64,000 bases of DNA from Candidatus Neomicrothrix sp. UBA2517 (GTDB lineage Bacteria; Actinomycetota; Acidimicrobiia; Acidimicrobiales; UBA8592): assembly GCA_002341185.1 (NCBI GenBank), contig DDNP01000027.1, forward strand, positions 4,999-68,998. Reading direction: 5' to 3'. Positions within the stretch are counted from its first letter, which is position 1. Every line of letters begins with the position of its first letter. Positions 9,293 to 17,468 of the stretch are shown here, in pieces. A model generated the notes under the pieces. That model was given only the letters and a program-made list of their open reading frames with translations, searched no databases and was not told where the DNA came from. A program made the position numbers and the translations under genes.

Positions 9293-9781
9293 CTAACTGC
9301 TGAGGAGTCGATGCCCTTCGGATCTTGCGAGTTGCATTATGGATTCTTGGCCTTTTCGCCAAAGGACGGTCAGTTTAACACCTGTTAATTTCCAACCGGA
9401 AGGGGACTCGGCGTCTCTGGCCAACGTGTCATCGTAATACCCGCCAATGGTGAACCAAGAATCTTTTTTCTCGGGCTCAAAGACATGATGAGCCTGCATG
9501 TACATTCTGCAGGAAGCAAAGTTTCCATCTAAGGTCACTATCGGGTTAGTCATAGAATGCTGTGTCGCAGCAAGCCCAGTAAACAGAGGCTTTACGCGAT
9601 TGACCCATTCATCACCAGTTAACGAATTAGGTTCAGGGACAGACGAACCTTCATATGAAGAAAAGTCAATCTCTACCTGATCGGCAAAAATTGATCGGTA
9701 AAGTTCAAAATCTTTGGCATCAATTCCCATTGCGTATAGATAAATAGTTTCGGCAATGGCCCTCCTATCATCTAAATCCAT
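9293..9781 (-). CDS. SnoaL/NTF2-like protein
   Basis: A 162-residue SnoaL_4-type protein. The N-terminus DDRRAIAETIYLYAMGID and FADQVEIDFSSY, plus NPIVTLDGN and the CRMYMQAHHVF strand, are typical of the group that includes bile-acid 7-alpha-dehydratase-like proteins. The start is set at the ATG at 9779-9781, which has AGGAAG eight bases ahead; upstream in-frame codons are not preceded by a ribosome site. It is the last gene of the minus-strand run that begins with the histidine phosphatase, with a 127-bp gap after the DsbA-like gene. Function likely a hydratase or isomerase, unproven. Confidence 0.72.
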   Translation of the reverse strand: MDLDDRRAIAETIYLYAMGIDAKDFELYRSIFADQVEIDFSSYEGSSVPEPNSLTGDEWVNRVKPLFTGLAATQHSMTNPIVTLDGNFASCRMYMQAHHVFEPEKKDSWFTIGGYYDDTLARDAESPSGWKLTGVKLTVLWRKGQESIMQLARSEGHRLLSS

Positions 9782-9908
9782 TGACTTTCTTCCTGCACGG
9801 AAAATCATCCTTGGGGATGAATACCATTTCAATCTTTGAGAAAGTTTCACAGGTTACCTTTTCTATGATTATGAGAGCTTTTTTTTCTAAATTCTTTAGT
9901 AATGGAGG

Positions 9909-10526
9909 TCATGGTCTTTCTCCAAATTCTGGTTTCTCAGTCCTCGTGCGTTTCAACTCCCAAAACCCTGGGGTAGTGGTAAGCGTCAGAACACTATCCC
10001 ATAAATCAAGACTTTGTTCTTTATCTGGAACACGGGTTATTACAGGTCCAAAAATCCCCACCATGTCACCGTTCTTTCCCTCAAAGCCAATGATTGGAGT
10101 GCCGATATCATCACCTGCCAACGAAATACCAGCGTCCATTCGAGAACGGATTTCTTCATCAAATTTAGAATCAGTAAAGGCATCAAGATGATTAGTGCTT
10201 AAACCAATCGATGCTAGAACTTCCTCTAAGTCAAAATTCATAAAATCTTTGTCATGATGAATTCTTCGACCTAGTTCCCAGTAATATCTCTGAACAGCAT
10301 CATTGCCTTCACTGCTTCGGATCGATTCCATCACGCGCAAAAGATTATGAGATCTTTGATACCAGGAAAGCCGAGGATTATCTTCAGCAGGATTATTTTT
10401 AAAATATAAGCTGATTGGTTGCCACGTTATTTCTAAGTCGCGTTGCGTTTGAACTCCGTCAACGACCCAACGAGCCGTCACCCAACACCAAGGTCATATA
10501 GGGTCAACCCAAAAGTCAATTCGCAC
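9909..10526 (-). CDS. Rv2466c-type DsbA-family protein, probable selenoprotein (in-frame TGA = Sec11)
   Basis: The conserved family (mycothiol-dependent nitroreductase/DsbA-like, about 207 residues in Mycobacterium) has an N-terminal DFW-DPLCPWCW motif. Here the frame from GTG at 10524-10526 reads VRIDFWVDPI, then TGA at 10494-10496, then PWCWVTARW, and continues open to the end with the family's C-terminal LWDSV and FWELKRTRTE. Thus TGA replaces the codon for the nucleophilic Cys, giving Sec-Pro-Trp-Cys and a 205-residue protein of normal length. The GTG is decided by AGGAG six bases upstream, overlapping the alcohol dehydrogenase stop; an in-frame TAG lies immediately before it. A hairpin with a G-first loop follows the TGA (10460-10480). 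Family members are thioredoxin-fold reductases recharged by mycothiol. The alternative is a nonsense mutation or a sequencing error; no Sec machinery genes are in this window. Confidence 0.78.
10460..10480 (-). promoter_or_regulatory. SECIS-like hairpin after in-frame TGA
   Basis: In the mRNA sense, nine consecutive pairs (five Watson-Crick, four G-U) form between 10480-10472 and 10468-10460, closed by the three-base loop GUU at 10471-10469. The loop begins 23 nt after the TGA. Bacterial SECIS elements sit just 3' of the UGA inside the coding region, with the apical loop about 16-37 nt away and a G in the first two loop positions; this hairpin meets these published rules. It was folded by eye, so competing structures were not excluded. 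Confidence 0.55.
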
Positions 10527-10535
10527 CTATTGCTC

Positions 10536-11561
10536 CTACGGTCGCACAAGCACTTTTGTATGCTCTGTTATGCCCGAAGAGAGTTCAGTGAAGATTTCAT
10601 TTATATCTACTAAATCAACAGTTCCAGAGTGAAGAACATCCAAATCTATTCTCCCATCGGCTACGTATCCCATCGTCATTTCAAATTCCTCATGCGTATA
10701 TCCCAGAGCCGCAGTCACCTGGATCTCTTTTGTCAGCCATTGACGAGGACTTATGGGGGCATCGCCCATAGCTAATCCAATGATCGCAGCCCGCCCTCCT
10801 CGACGAGCTAAATCAACAGCTGATTGAATGGTAGCTGGAATCCCAGCGCATTCGTAAACAATATCAGCGCCTAAGCCCTTTGTGAGATCAGAAATAAAGT
10901 CGTTAGCTATGGATGGATCAATGGCATGATGTGCTCCAAGGGCCAGAGACAGTTGCCGTCGAGATTCATTGGGTTCCACCACAATTATTGTTCCTGCACC
11001 TGCAACATGGACCCACTGCAGAGTACTCAAACCTATCGGTCCGGCTCCTTGAATAACAGCGATTTCTCCAAGACGAGGAGGGTTTGCCCTCACAGCATGA
11101 AAGCAAATAGCTGCTGGCTCAATCTGAGCAGCTTGTTCATCGCTGAGATCAGTGTTTGCTTTTACTGCTCTACCATGATGAACTGCCAATTGTTTCGCAA
11201 ACCCGCCATGTGGAGTAGCGAATGGGCCTCTTCCAACCGTTGCCATAAGAACCGTTTGACACTTCTCCATTTGCCCAAAATGACATGCTGAGCAGTTCCC
11301 GCATGATGGAGGAACAGCAATAACTACTCTGTCTCCTTCAGATAAACGCTTTACAGAATCACCAGCCTTAGATACAAAACCCGTCCACTCGTGACCGCAT
11401 GTGGAAGGCCACGCTGGCCCATCGCTTTGAAAGGAATGAATGTCAGTTCCGCAAATACCACAGTACGTTATGTCAACCACTATCTGTTCTGGTTCGGGGC
11501 TTGGTTCGTCAAAGTCCACAAACTCAATTAATTCTTTCCCAGTGATAAGTGCTGCCTGCAT
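10536..11561 (-). CDS. Zinc-dependent alcohol dehydrogenase (MDR family)
   Basis: A 341-residue medium-chain dehydrogenase. Catalytic-zinc ligands are Cys in YCGICGTD, the His-Glu pair in CGHEW and a Glu in IEPAA; the four structural-zinc cysteines lie in PPSCGNCSACHFGQMEKC. The Rossmann motif is GAGPIGL, followed by an Asp/Glu-containing VVEPNESR that suits NAD(H). It resembles 2,3-butanediol, sorbitol or threonine dehydrogenases. The stop codon overlaps the ribosome binding site of the probable Sec-containing DsbA-like gene, so they are co-translated; a histidine phosphatase gene lies 53 bp upstream. Substrate not determined. Confidence 0.88.
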   Translation of the reverse strand: MQAALITGKELIEFVDFDEPSPEPEQIVVDITYCGICGTDIHSFQSDGPAWPSTCGHEWTGFVSKAGDSVKRLSEGDRVVIAVPPSCGNCSACHFGQMEKCQTVLMATVGRGPFATPHGGFAKQLAVHHGRAVKANTDLSDEQAAQIEPAAICFHAVRANPPRLGEIAVIQGAGPIGLSTLQWVHVAGAGTIIVVEPNESRRQLSLALGAHHAIDPSIANDFISDLTKGLGADIVYECAGIPATIQSAVDLARRGGRAAIIGLAMGDAPISPRQWLTKEIQVTAALGYTHEEFEMTMGYVADGRIDLDVLHSGTVDLVDINEIFTELSSGITEHTKVLVRP

Positions 11562-11614
11562 TAAGCCAAACTATACCTAGTTTTCTCAAACGTCATGTTT
11601 CACAGAAGTTTCTA

Positions 11615-12223
11615 TTACGGGCTTAGGATAAAATGTTCACCAAGGTGCATGGTTTCATTTGCTGAACGAATCGACCGAGCACCATTTCTTGAAGCCTGAA
11701 CCCTAGTGATGCTTGCATAATCAACTCTTATTCCATACTTATCGCTATACCCAAGCATCTTTTGCAGAAAACACATCGTCACCATTGCATGACAAAATGC
11801 AACAACAGTTTTCCCTGAATTATCAGAAATAATTCTCTCAAATGCTGCATGAACGTTAGTCCCAAAAGCATCTAAATCAACATCTCCGTGCATACTGTCA
11901 GGGTCATCAATGATGGATTGCCACTCTTCTCCTCCAGAATTTTTGAGTTCTTCCATGGGCACGTATGTGTCGCTGTCGCGATCAATTTCGGCCAAATCGG
12001 CAATGATTTGAGCTTCGAGGTTTAGTCGTTTTAGAAGAGGAGCGGCGGTTTGTTGCGCCCGCAACAGTGGAGATGACACAATTAGGTCAATGTGGGTATC
12101 TTGAAGATAATCCGCCACTGCTTCAGCTTGTTTCAAACCGATCGGAGCTAGTTCAGGGTCAGCAATTCCATCTGCACCTTCGATCCTGACCGGTCTACCA
12201 TGACGAACGATAATTAATTCCAC
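11615..12223 (-). CDS. Histidine phosphatase family protein
   Basis: A 202-residue phosphoglycerate-mutase-like phosphatase. The phospho-accepting RHG motif is at residues 8-10 (IVRHGRP), the second Arg in SSPLLRAQQTA, and the second catalytic His in VVAFCHAMV. The start is GTG at 12221-12223, with TAAGCT exactly six bases ahead, which suggests a leaderless transcript. It heads the minus-strand run with the alcohol dehydrogenase and the DsbA-like gene and faces an SDR gene that is also apparently leaderless. Substrate class (sugar phosphate, cofactor or phosphoprotein) unknown. Confidence 0.85.
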   Translation of the reverse strand: MELIIVRHGRPVRIEGADGIADPELAPIGLKQAEAVADYLQDTHIDLIVSSPLLRAQQTAAPLLKRLNLEAQIIADLAEIDRDSDTYVPMEELKNSGGEEWQSIIDDPDSMHGDVDLDAFGTNVHAAFERIISDNSGKTVVAFCHAMVTMCFLQKMLGYSDKYGIRVDYASITRVQASRNGARSIRSANETMHLGEHFILSP

Positions 12224-12229
12224 ATAGAG

Positions 12230-12235
12230 AGCTTA
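12230..12235 (-). promoter_or_regulatory. -10 element TAAGCT, leaderless start
   Basis: TAAGCT on the minus strand followed by six bases and the GTG of the histidine phosphatase. The spacing places transcription start at the GTG, the actinobacterial leaderless arrangement. No Shine-Dalgarno is seen here. Confidence 0.5.
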
Positions 12236-12310
12236 GAGAGAGCAGAGAAGAAGACCACCTTTGTCAGAAGAATTGTCGAATCTGAGATGGATGACCCTTT
12301 CTGACGAAGC

Positions 12311-12316
12311 TAATGT
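12311..12316 (+). promoter_or_regulatory. -10 element TAATGT, leaderless start
   Basis: TAATGT is followed by six bases and the GTG of the SDR gene at 12323. There is no Shine-Dalgarno. The element mirrors that of the divergent histidine phosphatase 75 bp away. Confidence 0.5.
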
Positions 12317-12322
12317 ACTGAC

Positions 12323-13147
12323 GTGGAGACATTACCTGTGCTTAGCTTGGAGCAAAAAAAAGCATTAGTGGTAGGAGGAGCCGGAGGTGGTATTGGCTCC
12401 GCTATCACTCATTCGTTGTCACAAGCTGGAGCAGAAATTATAGTTGTGACGAACGATAGTGATCATGCTGAAGTTGTTCGCTCTGAAGCTAAAATTAAAG
12501 GTTGTGCGATTCAGTGTTACCTCGCTGACGTAACTGACCTCAACGGTTTCTCCGAGACAATAGACGAGATAATAAAAGCCAATGGGGTTATTCATCATCT
12601 TGTAAATGTGGTCGGAGGGGCAAATGTTAGTGACTGGAGTCGTGCAAAGGATTATGAATTGGAAATGTTTGACAGGATTCTCACGCGAAATTTACGGTAT
12701 GCGCTAATCAGTTGTCAGAGAATAGCAGCTTCGCTTATTTTAAATTCCAGCAAAGGGTCGATTGTAAATGTGTCATCGATAGCAACGCGGTCTGTGCCAC
12801 TGCTGACTGGTTACGGAGCTGCGAAAGCTGGTCTTGAAGCTATGTCGCGTACCATGGCTGCCGAATGGGGACAATATGGGATCCGAGTTAATGTTGTTGC
12901 ACCTGGAACTGTTAAAACACCTCGCGCTGGTCAAGATAATTTGGATGAAGCTGCATCGAAGATCCCCTTACAACGTCGAGCAGAATCTCAGGATATTGCT
13001 GACGCATCGCTGTTCTTGCTATCAGATAAAGCCAGCTATATAACGGGCCAAACTTTAACTGTGGATGGTGGCGCAACCTTAGGTTCCTCTGGAGATAGCC
13101 TTCCTGAATTTGTTACGAACCCAAAGATACGCGAGCAATTTAGCTAG
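12323..13147 (+). CDS. SDR family oxidoreductase
   Basis: A 274-residue classical SDR. The nucleotide-binding site is GGAGGGIG near residue 18, the catalytic Ser is in NVSSIA, Tyr and Lys in YGAAK near residue 168, followed by VVAPGTVKTPRA and a C-terminal TVDGGA. The start is a GTG with a TAATGT hexamer six bases upstream, so the mRNA is probably leaderless. Its TAG stop overlaps the stop of the convergent MOSC gene through the shared sequence CTAG. Substrate unknown. Confidence 0.88.
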   Translation: METLPVLSLEQKKALVVGGAGGGIGSAITHSLSQAGAEIIVVTNDSDHAEVVRSEAKIKGCAIQCYLADVTDLNGFSETIDEIIKANGVIHHLVNVVGGANVSDWSRAKDYELEMFDRILTRNLRYALISCQRIAASLILNSSKGSIVNVSSIATRSVPLLTGYGAAKAGLEAMSRTMAAEWGQYGIRVNVVAPGTVKTPRAGQDNLDEAASKIPLQRRAESQDIADASLFLLSDKASYITGQTLTVDGGATLGSSGDSLPEFVTNPKIREQFS

Positions 13148-13908
13148 TTATCAATAACTTCAACGATGTCACCTGTTCGTATTTCACCAGGTTTAGTTGG
13201 ATTCATACTTATTCCCGCTTCCCGATCATGATGTTCACTTAGATATCGAAGAACTGATCTTGATGCTGGGAATTCGTCAAACTCTCGAGTAATAACAATA
13301 CAGCGATCAGTTCTTTTCTTGACGTAAATCTCACAAGTGCCGATCCTGAGATTTTTCCCCACCCAATCGTTTTCTTCAAATGGTTTTTCAGTAGTAACAA
13401 GAAGATTAGGGCGGAATCTACGAACATCACCTGAACCATGCCCTACACGCTTTTCAAGTAGATCTAACGTTGCACTACCCATTAAGCTGAGACTAGAACT
13501 TGAATCAAAGAACCATCCGGGTGATGTCGGAAATTGAAATATATCAGGATTTTCAAGTGTCTCTTCAGTCCCATCGTCCCATTCAATTTCTATATTCTTT
13601 ATGTCATCCAAGTTGGGTTTCACAAGAGTAACTGATCGGCCAAGCCAAGTAGAGAGCTTTATATGAATATCTTTTTCTTCGCTACTGTACTCACTTCTAT
13701 CAATCGTCATTACGCAATCATCTCGGATTATCCTCGCATGACCCTCTAGGAGTTTGGGGAATCGTTTCGCTGAAAGTAGATAGCCTGTCTCATTATCAAT
13801 GATGCCCCATCCACGATCTCCTGGAATAACATCGGTAATTTCAGAAGTCCTAAGGCACTCGCCCTGCATCGATTTAACTGGGTATCGCCAAATTTGTTGA
13901 ATTGACAT
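13144..13908 (-). CDS. MOSC domain protein with N-terminal beta-barrel
   Basis: A 254-residue MOSC protein, the family that binds molybdenum cofactor or sulfur; mARC-type members reduce N-hydroxylated compounds. The N-terminal barrel begins IWRYPVKSMQGE, the standard opening. The MOSC core shows RRFRPNLLV and the conserved Cys in KRTDRCIVI, the expected Mo ligand or sulfur carrier, with GDIVEV near the end. The ATG at 13906-13908 is chosen because it lies two bases after the stop of the upstream SDR gene; a TTG three codons earlier lies inside that gene. Reduction of N-oxygenated substrates is a family-based guess. Confidence 0.85.
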   Translation of the reverse strand: MSIQQIWRYPVKSMQGECLRTSEITDVIPGDRGWGIIDNETGYLLSAKRFPKLLEGHARIIRDDCVMTIDRSEYSSEEKDIHIKLSTWLGRSVTLVKPNLDDIKNIEIEWDDGTEETLENPDIFQFPTSPGWFFDSSSSLSLMGSATLDLLEKRVGHGSGDVRRFRPNLLVTTEKPFEENDWVGKNLRIGTCEIYVKKRTDRCIVITREFDEFPASRSVLRYLSEHHDREAGISMNPTKPGEIRTGDIVEVIDN

Positions 13909-13910
13909 TT

Positions 13911-14618
13911 TTACCAAGGGTGGTCAGTTCCATCCCAACGAATGAAACGGCCAGAATCTTCAATTGTCAGGCTAAGTAAAGAATGAACAATTGCATTAGC
14001 TGCGTCTGGGACCTCTAACTCAGCAGCTTCAGTACCCATATCGGTTTTAACCCAACCCGGATGCAAAGCTACAAATGCAACATTTTTGTTTGTTGATGCC
14101 GACATGACCGTGATCATATTAACAGCGGCTTTTGAAACGTTGTATGCAACATCAAAAGGCATCATCGCTCCAACGACCATTGAACCTAATTGAGATGATG
14201 TATTTAGTACAACTGGATTATCTCCGGCTTCAAGAAGTTCAATCAGTCCACGGGTCACCATCATTGGGCCCAAAGCGTTTATTTCTGTTTCATCAAGAAC
14301 GATTTGAGGATCTATTTGCCAAGGATTACATTGCCTACGGTCTGCACCAAGATCATTACTAGTAATACCTGCATTATTGACAAGGATGTCAAGAGAATCG
14401 GTAACTGCAGATAGCTCCTTGCTAAAGTTGCTGATGGAATTCTGATCACTAATATCCAATTGGAGAATGCCAGCTGGACCAGCAGCTTTAAGATCACTAG
14501 CTCCGTCGGGGTTCCTTACAGCTCCGAACACAGTATGTCCCTTGCCTATCAGAATTCTGGTCATTTCAAGACCAATACCTCTGCTAGCTCCTGTAATTAC
14601 AATTTTTTTATTTTCCAT
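13911..14618 (-). CDS. SDR family oxidoreductase
   Basis: A 235-residue SDR. TGASRGIG lies at the start of the protein, NNAGIT follows, the catalytic Tyr and Lys are in YNVSK, and LHPGWVKTDMG is typical of carbonyl-reductase-like (sniffer/C-factor) members. An ATG eight codons further upstream (14642) is possible, but homology begins at MENKKIVITG. Translation looks coupled to the MOSC gene, which starts two bases after this stop. Substrate unknown. Confidence 0.86.
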   Translation of the reverse strand: MENKKIVITGASRGIGLEMTRILIGKGHTVFGAVRNPDGASDLKAAGPAGILQLDISDQNSISNFSKELSAVTDSLDILVNNAGITSNDLGADRRQCNPWQIDPQIVLDETEINALGPMMVTRGLIELLEAGDNPVVLNTSSQLGSMVVGAMMPFDVAYNVSKAAVNMITVMSASTNKNVAFVALHPGWVKTDMGTEAAELEVPDAANAIVHSLLSLTIEDSGRFIRWDGTDHPW

Positions 14619-14661
14619 GCTTAACCGTACCCCATATTCCATTCTGTAAATAATTTATGAC

Positions 14662-16092
14662 TTAAACGTTTCGGGACTTTTGCTCATCACGTCTTGGGTA
14701 ATAAAGATACGTAATTAATGACCCCAGAAGATATGACGATGCCCCCAGTATCCATACCCAGATATAAACATCTTTAAAATCTGAGCCCAGTCGATTTCCT
14801 AGAATTGACGCTGTTAAAACCGCTCCTAAAGCAGACCCTAAACGTCTTGCTGTATAGGAAGCAGAACTAGCGCTCGCTAATAAATTATCCCCTATATCGA
14901 TTAGAGTCGCGATAGTTGTATTATTCCCGATTGCCATAGCCCCTAGGCCAGAGACTAGAAGGCCAAGGGCAAACAATGCGTATCCAGCTTCCATAAGAAA
15001 GAAACCGATAACAAGAAAGGAAACACCGCTCCAAATTCCACCAAATATCACCATAGGTCTGGGGCCTTGTCTATCAACTATTTTTCCAGCTACCGCAGCT
15101 GTCAATAACGGAATAATGTTTAATGGAATCAGGGCAAAGCCTATCTTAAGAGGTGACCAACTCCAGACTTCACGCATATAAAGCGGAAGGCCAAAATAGA
15201 TTGAAAAAAAACCGATCTGGCACAGTCCAGATCCGATTGCTCCCACGGTAAAAGAGCGCTGTGCAAAAATCGCACGAGGAAATAGCGGATAAGCCTGAGT
15301 TCGATTGCGTTTGACCAAAAGAGGCGTTGCCGCAATTGAAATGCATAAACAAAGGATTGTTGCAGGCGAGCTGAAACCCCATTCTTGCCCTTGCACTAGG
15401 AAAAGAGTTAACCCTCCCACAGAAATAATAGCAACAATGGCCGAAATCCAATCAATTGGAAGTTGGTTACTGCCTTCCTGCTCATCAGAGAGGACAATCA
15501 AACCGGCAATCAGTATTAGTAGAGAAAATCCGCCTGTGAGTATAAAAATTGCTTGCCAATTAAATAACTCAATCATGCCCGCAGCAAGAGGGCTTCCACA
15601 CAGACCAGTGAGAGCTCCAATCGTTCCCCATACCCCTAGTGCATACGCTCTTCGACTTGGAGGGAATTCGTTCAGGCTCATGGCAAGCCCACTGGGCGAT
15701 AGCATCGCTATCGCTATACCTTGAAGTGAGCGAGCAAGAATTAAAACCCAGATAATGGGTAGGGTCCCAGCCATGATTCCTGCCGCCCCATAAAGGAAAA
15801 GACCTGAAAGAAATATTTTCCTACGGCCAAACCGATCTGCTGCTCGGCCTGCAATAAGCAATGATGACACCATAAAGATAAATAATGCAGTTACAACCCA
15901 TGAGAGTGTCGTCCTTGAAGCCGTATCACTGAATCGTTCTTCAATGAAGGGGAATCCAACAAACATTGCAGCGCTATCCATTAACAACAAAAACATGGAA
16001 GCTGAGCACACGAAGAGAATTAACCACGCCCGAGCTGGAATAGCTTCTAAAGCCTCACCTTCAATGGCATTTGGTTTTTTAGGAATTATCAC
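14662..16092 (-). CDS. MFS drug/small-molecule transporter, 14-TM (EmrB/QacA type)
   Basis: A 476-residue DHA2-type major facilitator. It has about 14 hydrophobic stretches, the loop motif GRAADRFGRRK between TM2 and TM3, and the TM5-like SGLAMSLNEFPPSRR segment. The DHA2 family exports hydrophobic drugs or metabolites using the proton gradient. Its start overlaps the stop of the upstream SDR by the ATGA four-base arrangement. It is likely co-transcribed with that SDR and may export its product or substrate, which is inference. Confidence 0.85.
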   Translation of the reverse strand: MIIPKKPNAIEGEALEAIPARAWLILFVCSASMFLLLMDSAAMFVGFPFIEERFSDTASRTTLSWVVTALFIFMVSSLLIAGRAADRFGRRKIFLSGLFLYGAAGIMAGTLPIIWVLILARSLQGIAIAMLSPSGLAMSLNEFPPSRRAYALGVWGTIGALTGLCGSPLAAGMIELFNWQAIFILTGGFSLLILIAGLIVLSDEQEGSNQLPIDWISAIVAIISVGGLTLFLVQGQEWGFSSPATILCLCISIAATPLLVKRNRTQAYPLFPRAIFAQRSFTVGAIGSGLCQIGFFSIYFGLPLYMREVWSWSPLKIGFALIPLNIIPLLTAAVAGKIVDRQGPRPMVIFGGIWSGVSFLVIGFFLMEAGYALFALGLLVSGLGAMAIGNNTTIATLIDIGDNLLASASSASYTARRLGSALGAVLTASILGNRLGSDFKDVYIWVWILGASSYLLGSLITYLYYPRRDEQKSRNV

Positions 16093-17003
16093 TCCTCAGG
16101 GAGAGGGTAATGAACTCCTGGAACACCAGATTCCAATGCTTGATACCAATCAGGCCTCGGCTGCACAGGTTCATAGCTTGATGGGATCATAAGTTGGTCC
16201 TTATTCCATTCATGATGGATGGGTGGAATCTGGAAGGTTCCATTGCTTGCATTAGTTCCGCCGTCAACGAGAAGGTCAACCCCTGTGATGTAGCTTGCAA
16301 GATCTGATGCTAAAAACATAACCGCATTGGTAACTTCTTCAGATTCGCCGACTCTACGCATAGGCGTTCTTGAAGCAATCCATTTATCCATGCCCAAAGC
16401 TTCAAGAGCTGGGCGAGTCATTTCTGTAACAATGAACCCGGGAGAAACAGCATTCACGCGCACGCCTCTGTCAGCCCATTCGCTGCCAAGTTGCAATGTC
16501 ATATTTCTAAGACCACCTTTAGCGGCACTGTAAGCAATAACGCCGTTCTCGCTTCCCCCATTTCCTAAAATTGACCCAATATTAACTATTGAACCTGACC
16601 CATTCTCAAGCATATGTCTTCCACATTCACGCGCATAAAAGAATGCCCCCACTAGGTCAACTGAGATGATTCTGTTAAAAGTCTCACTATCAAAATGCTC
16701 AGGAGCTAAGCCACGCATATCAGCGATGCCAGCGTTATTTACGAGAACATCAATTTTGCCATGGTTAGCGATGCCTTGTTCAACGACATCTCTAACATCA
16801 TCTTCAACGGACACATCTCCTGTGGCGACAGTTACTTTGCTGCCTTTTTCGCGACAAGCCGCTCCTACTCCTTCAAGGAGTTCTCCAGATCGTGCAGTCA
16901 AAATTAAATCGGCGCCAGCATTGGCGAATGCGTAGGCAAATTGCTCTCCGAGACCGTAGCTTGCACCAGTAATTAATACTGTTTTGTCTTTGAAATCAAA
17001 CAT
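16089..17003 (-). CDS. SDR family oxidoreductase, C-terminally extended
   Basis: A 304-residue SDR, about 45 residues longer than usual. TGASYGLG is near residue 11, NNAGIA follows, the Ser is in NIGSI, Tyr and Lys in YSAAK, then VSPGFIVTEM and VDGGTNASN. The extra C-terminal tail after the VDGG segment ends in PEE and contains several Pro and Trp residues. A very strong ribosome site AGGAGG precedes the ATG by five bases. The stop overlaps the MFS start. Substrate unknown. Confidence 0.88.
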   Translation of the reverse strand: MFDFKDKTVLITGASYGLGEQFAYAFANAGADLILTARSGELLEGVGAACREKGSKVTVATGDVSVEDDVRDVVEQGIANHGKIDVLVNNAGIADMRGLAPEHFDSETFNRIISVDLVGAFFYARECGRHMLENGSGSIVNIGSILGNGGSENGVIAYSAAKGGLRNMTLQLGSEWADRGVRVNAVSPGFIVTEMTRPALEALGMDKWIASRTPMRRVGESEEVTNAVMFLASDLASYITGVDLLVDGGTNASNGTFQIPPIHHEWNKDQLMIPSSYEPVQPRPDWYQALESGVPGVHYPLPEE

Positions 17004-17057
17004 ATATCCTCCTGTTTGCTTTTATGAATATAGCCTCATTGACCACACTCATGTAAA

Positions 17058-17468
17058 TCAACCTCTTCCAACGAGATCTAGTTGGCCTAGAATTTCCTGT
17101 TCTTTAGAAATACGATCAAGGAGCAACTCCTTTAACGCTGAAATCTTTTCGAAATCACCTTCATCAAATGCTTGATCAATTGCATCTCCTAATGCGCCTG
17201 ATGCATCTGAATATGCAGAGGCGATATCTGAAAGTAAGTAACTACGGCGGTCCTTATTTTCTCTACCGATAGCATCATTAATTCGTTCTATCTCCTCGAT
17301 CATCCAGTTAATTTCAGCTGCTGTTCTTCGACTTAACCTTCTGAGAAGTTGATCAATTTGGCCGAGCAAAACAATTGCAGGTTCATCTGTCACCGATGGA
17401 AGAACGACAGCGTTCAAATCATCAGCAATGGCAAGTAGAATCTTGTCAGTGGTTGGTTGAGTTAGCAT
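17058..17468 (-). CDS. Small helical protein partnered with a phosphotransferase
   Basis: A 136-residue, largely helical soluble protein rich in Leu, Ile, Glu and Asp, with no cysteines and no membrane segment. Its ATG shares an A with the TAA stop of the phosphotransferase gene (TAATG), so the two are translationally coupled and probably work together. Small helical proteins next to phosphotransferase and acyl-CoA dehydrogenase genes are known in actinobacteria and proteobacteria (DUF6285-like), but I cannot confirm membership from sequence alone. Function unknown. Confidence 0.7.
   Translation of the reverse strand: MLTQPTTDKILLAIADDLNAVVLPSVTDEPAIVLLGQIDQLLRRLSRRTAAEINWMIEEIERINDAIGRENKDRRSYLLSDIASAYSDASGALGDAIDQAFDEGDFEKISALKELLLDRISKEQEILGQLDLVGRG

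Noticed and set aside
9909..9911. Terminal TGA of the DsbA-like gene as a second Sec codon
   Set aside because: The frame beyond it has no family similarity, and the protein has its normal length at this stop.
15305..15724. Plus-strand open frame opposite the 14-TM transporter
   Set aside because: Shadow of the transporter gene; no start signal and no recognisable domain.
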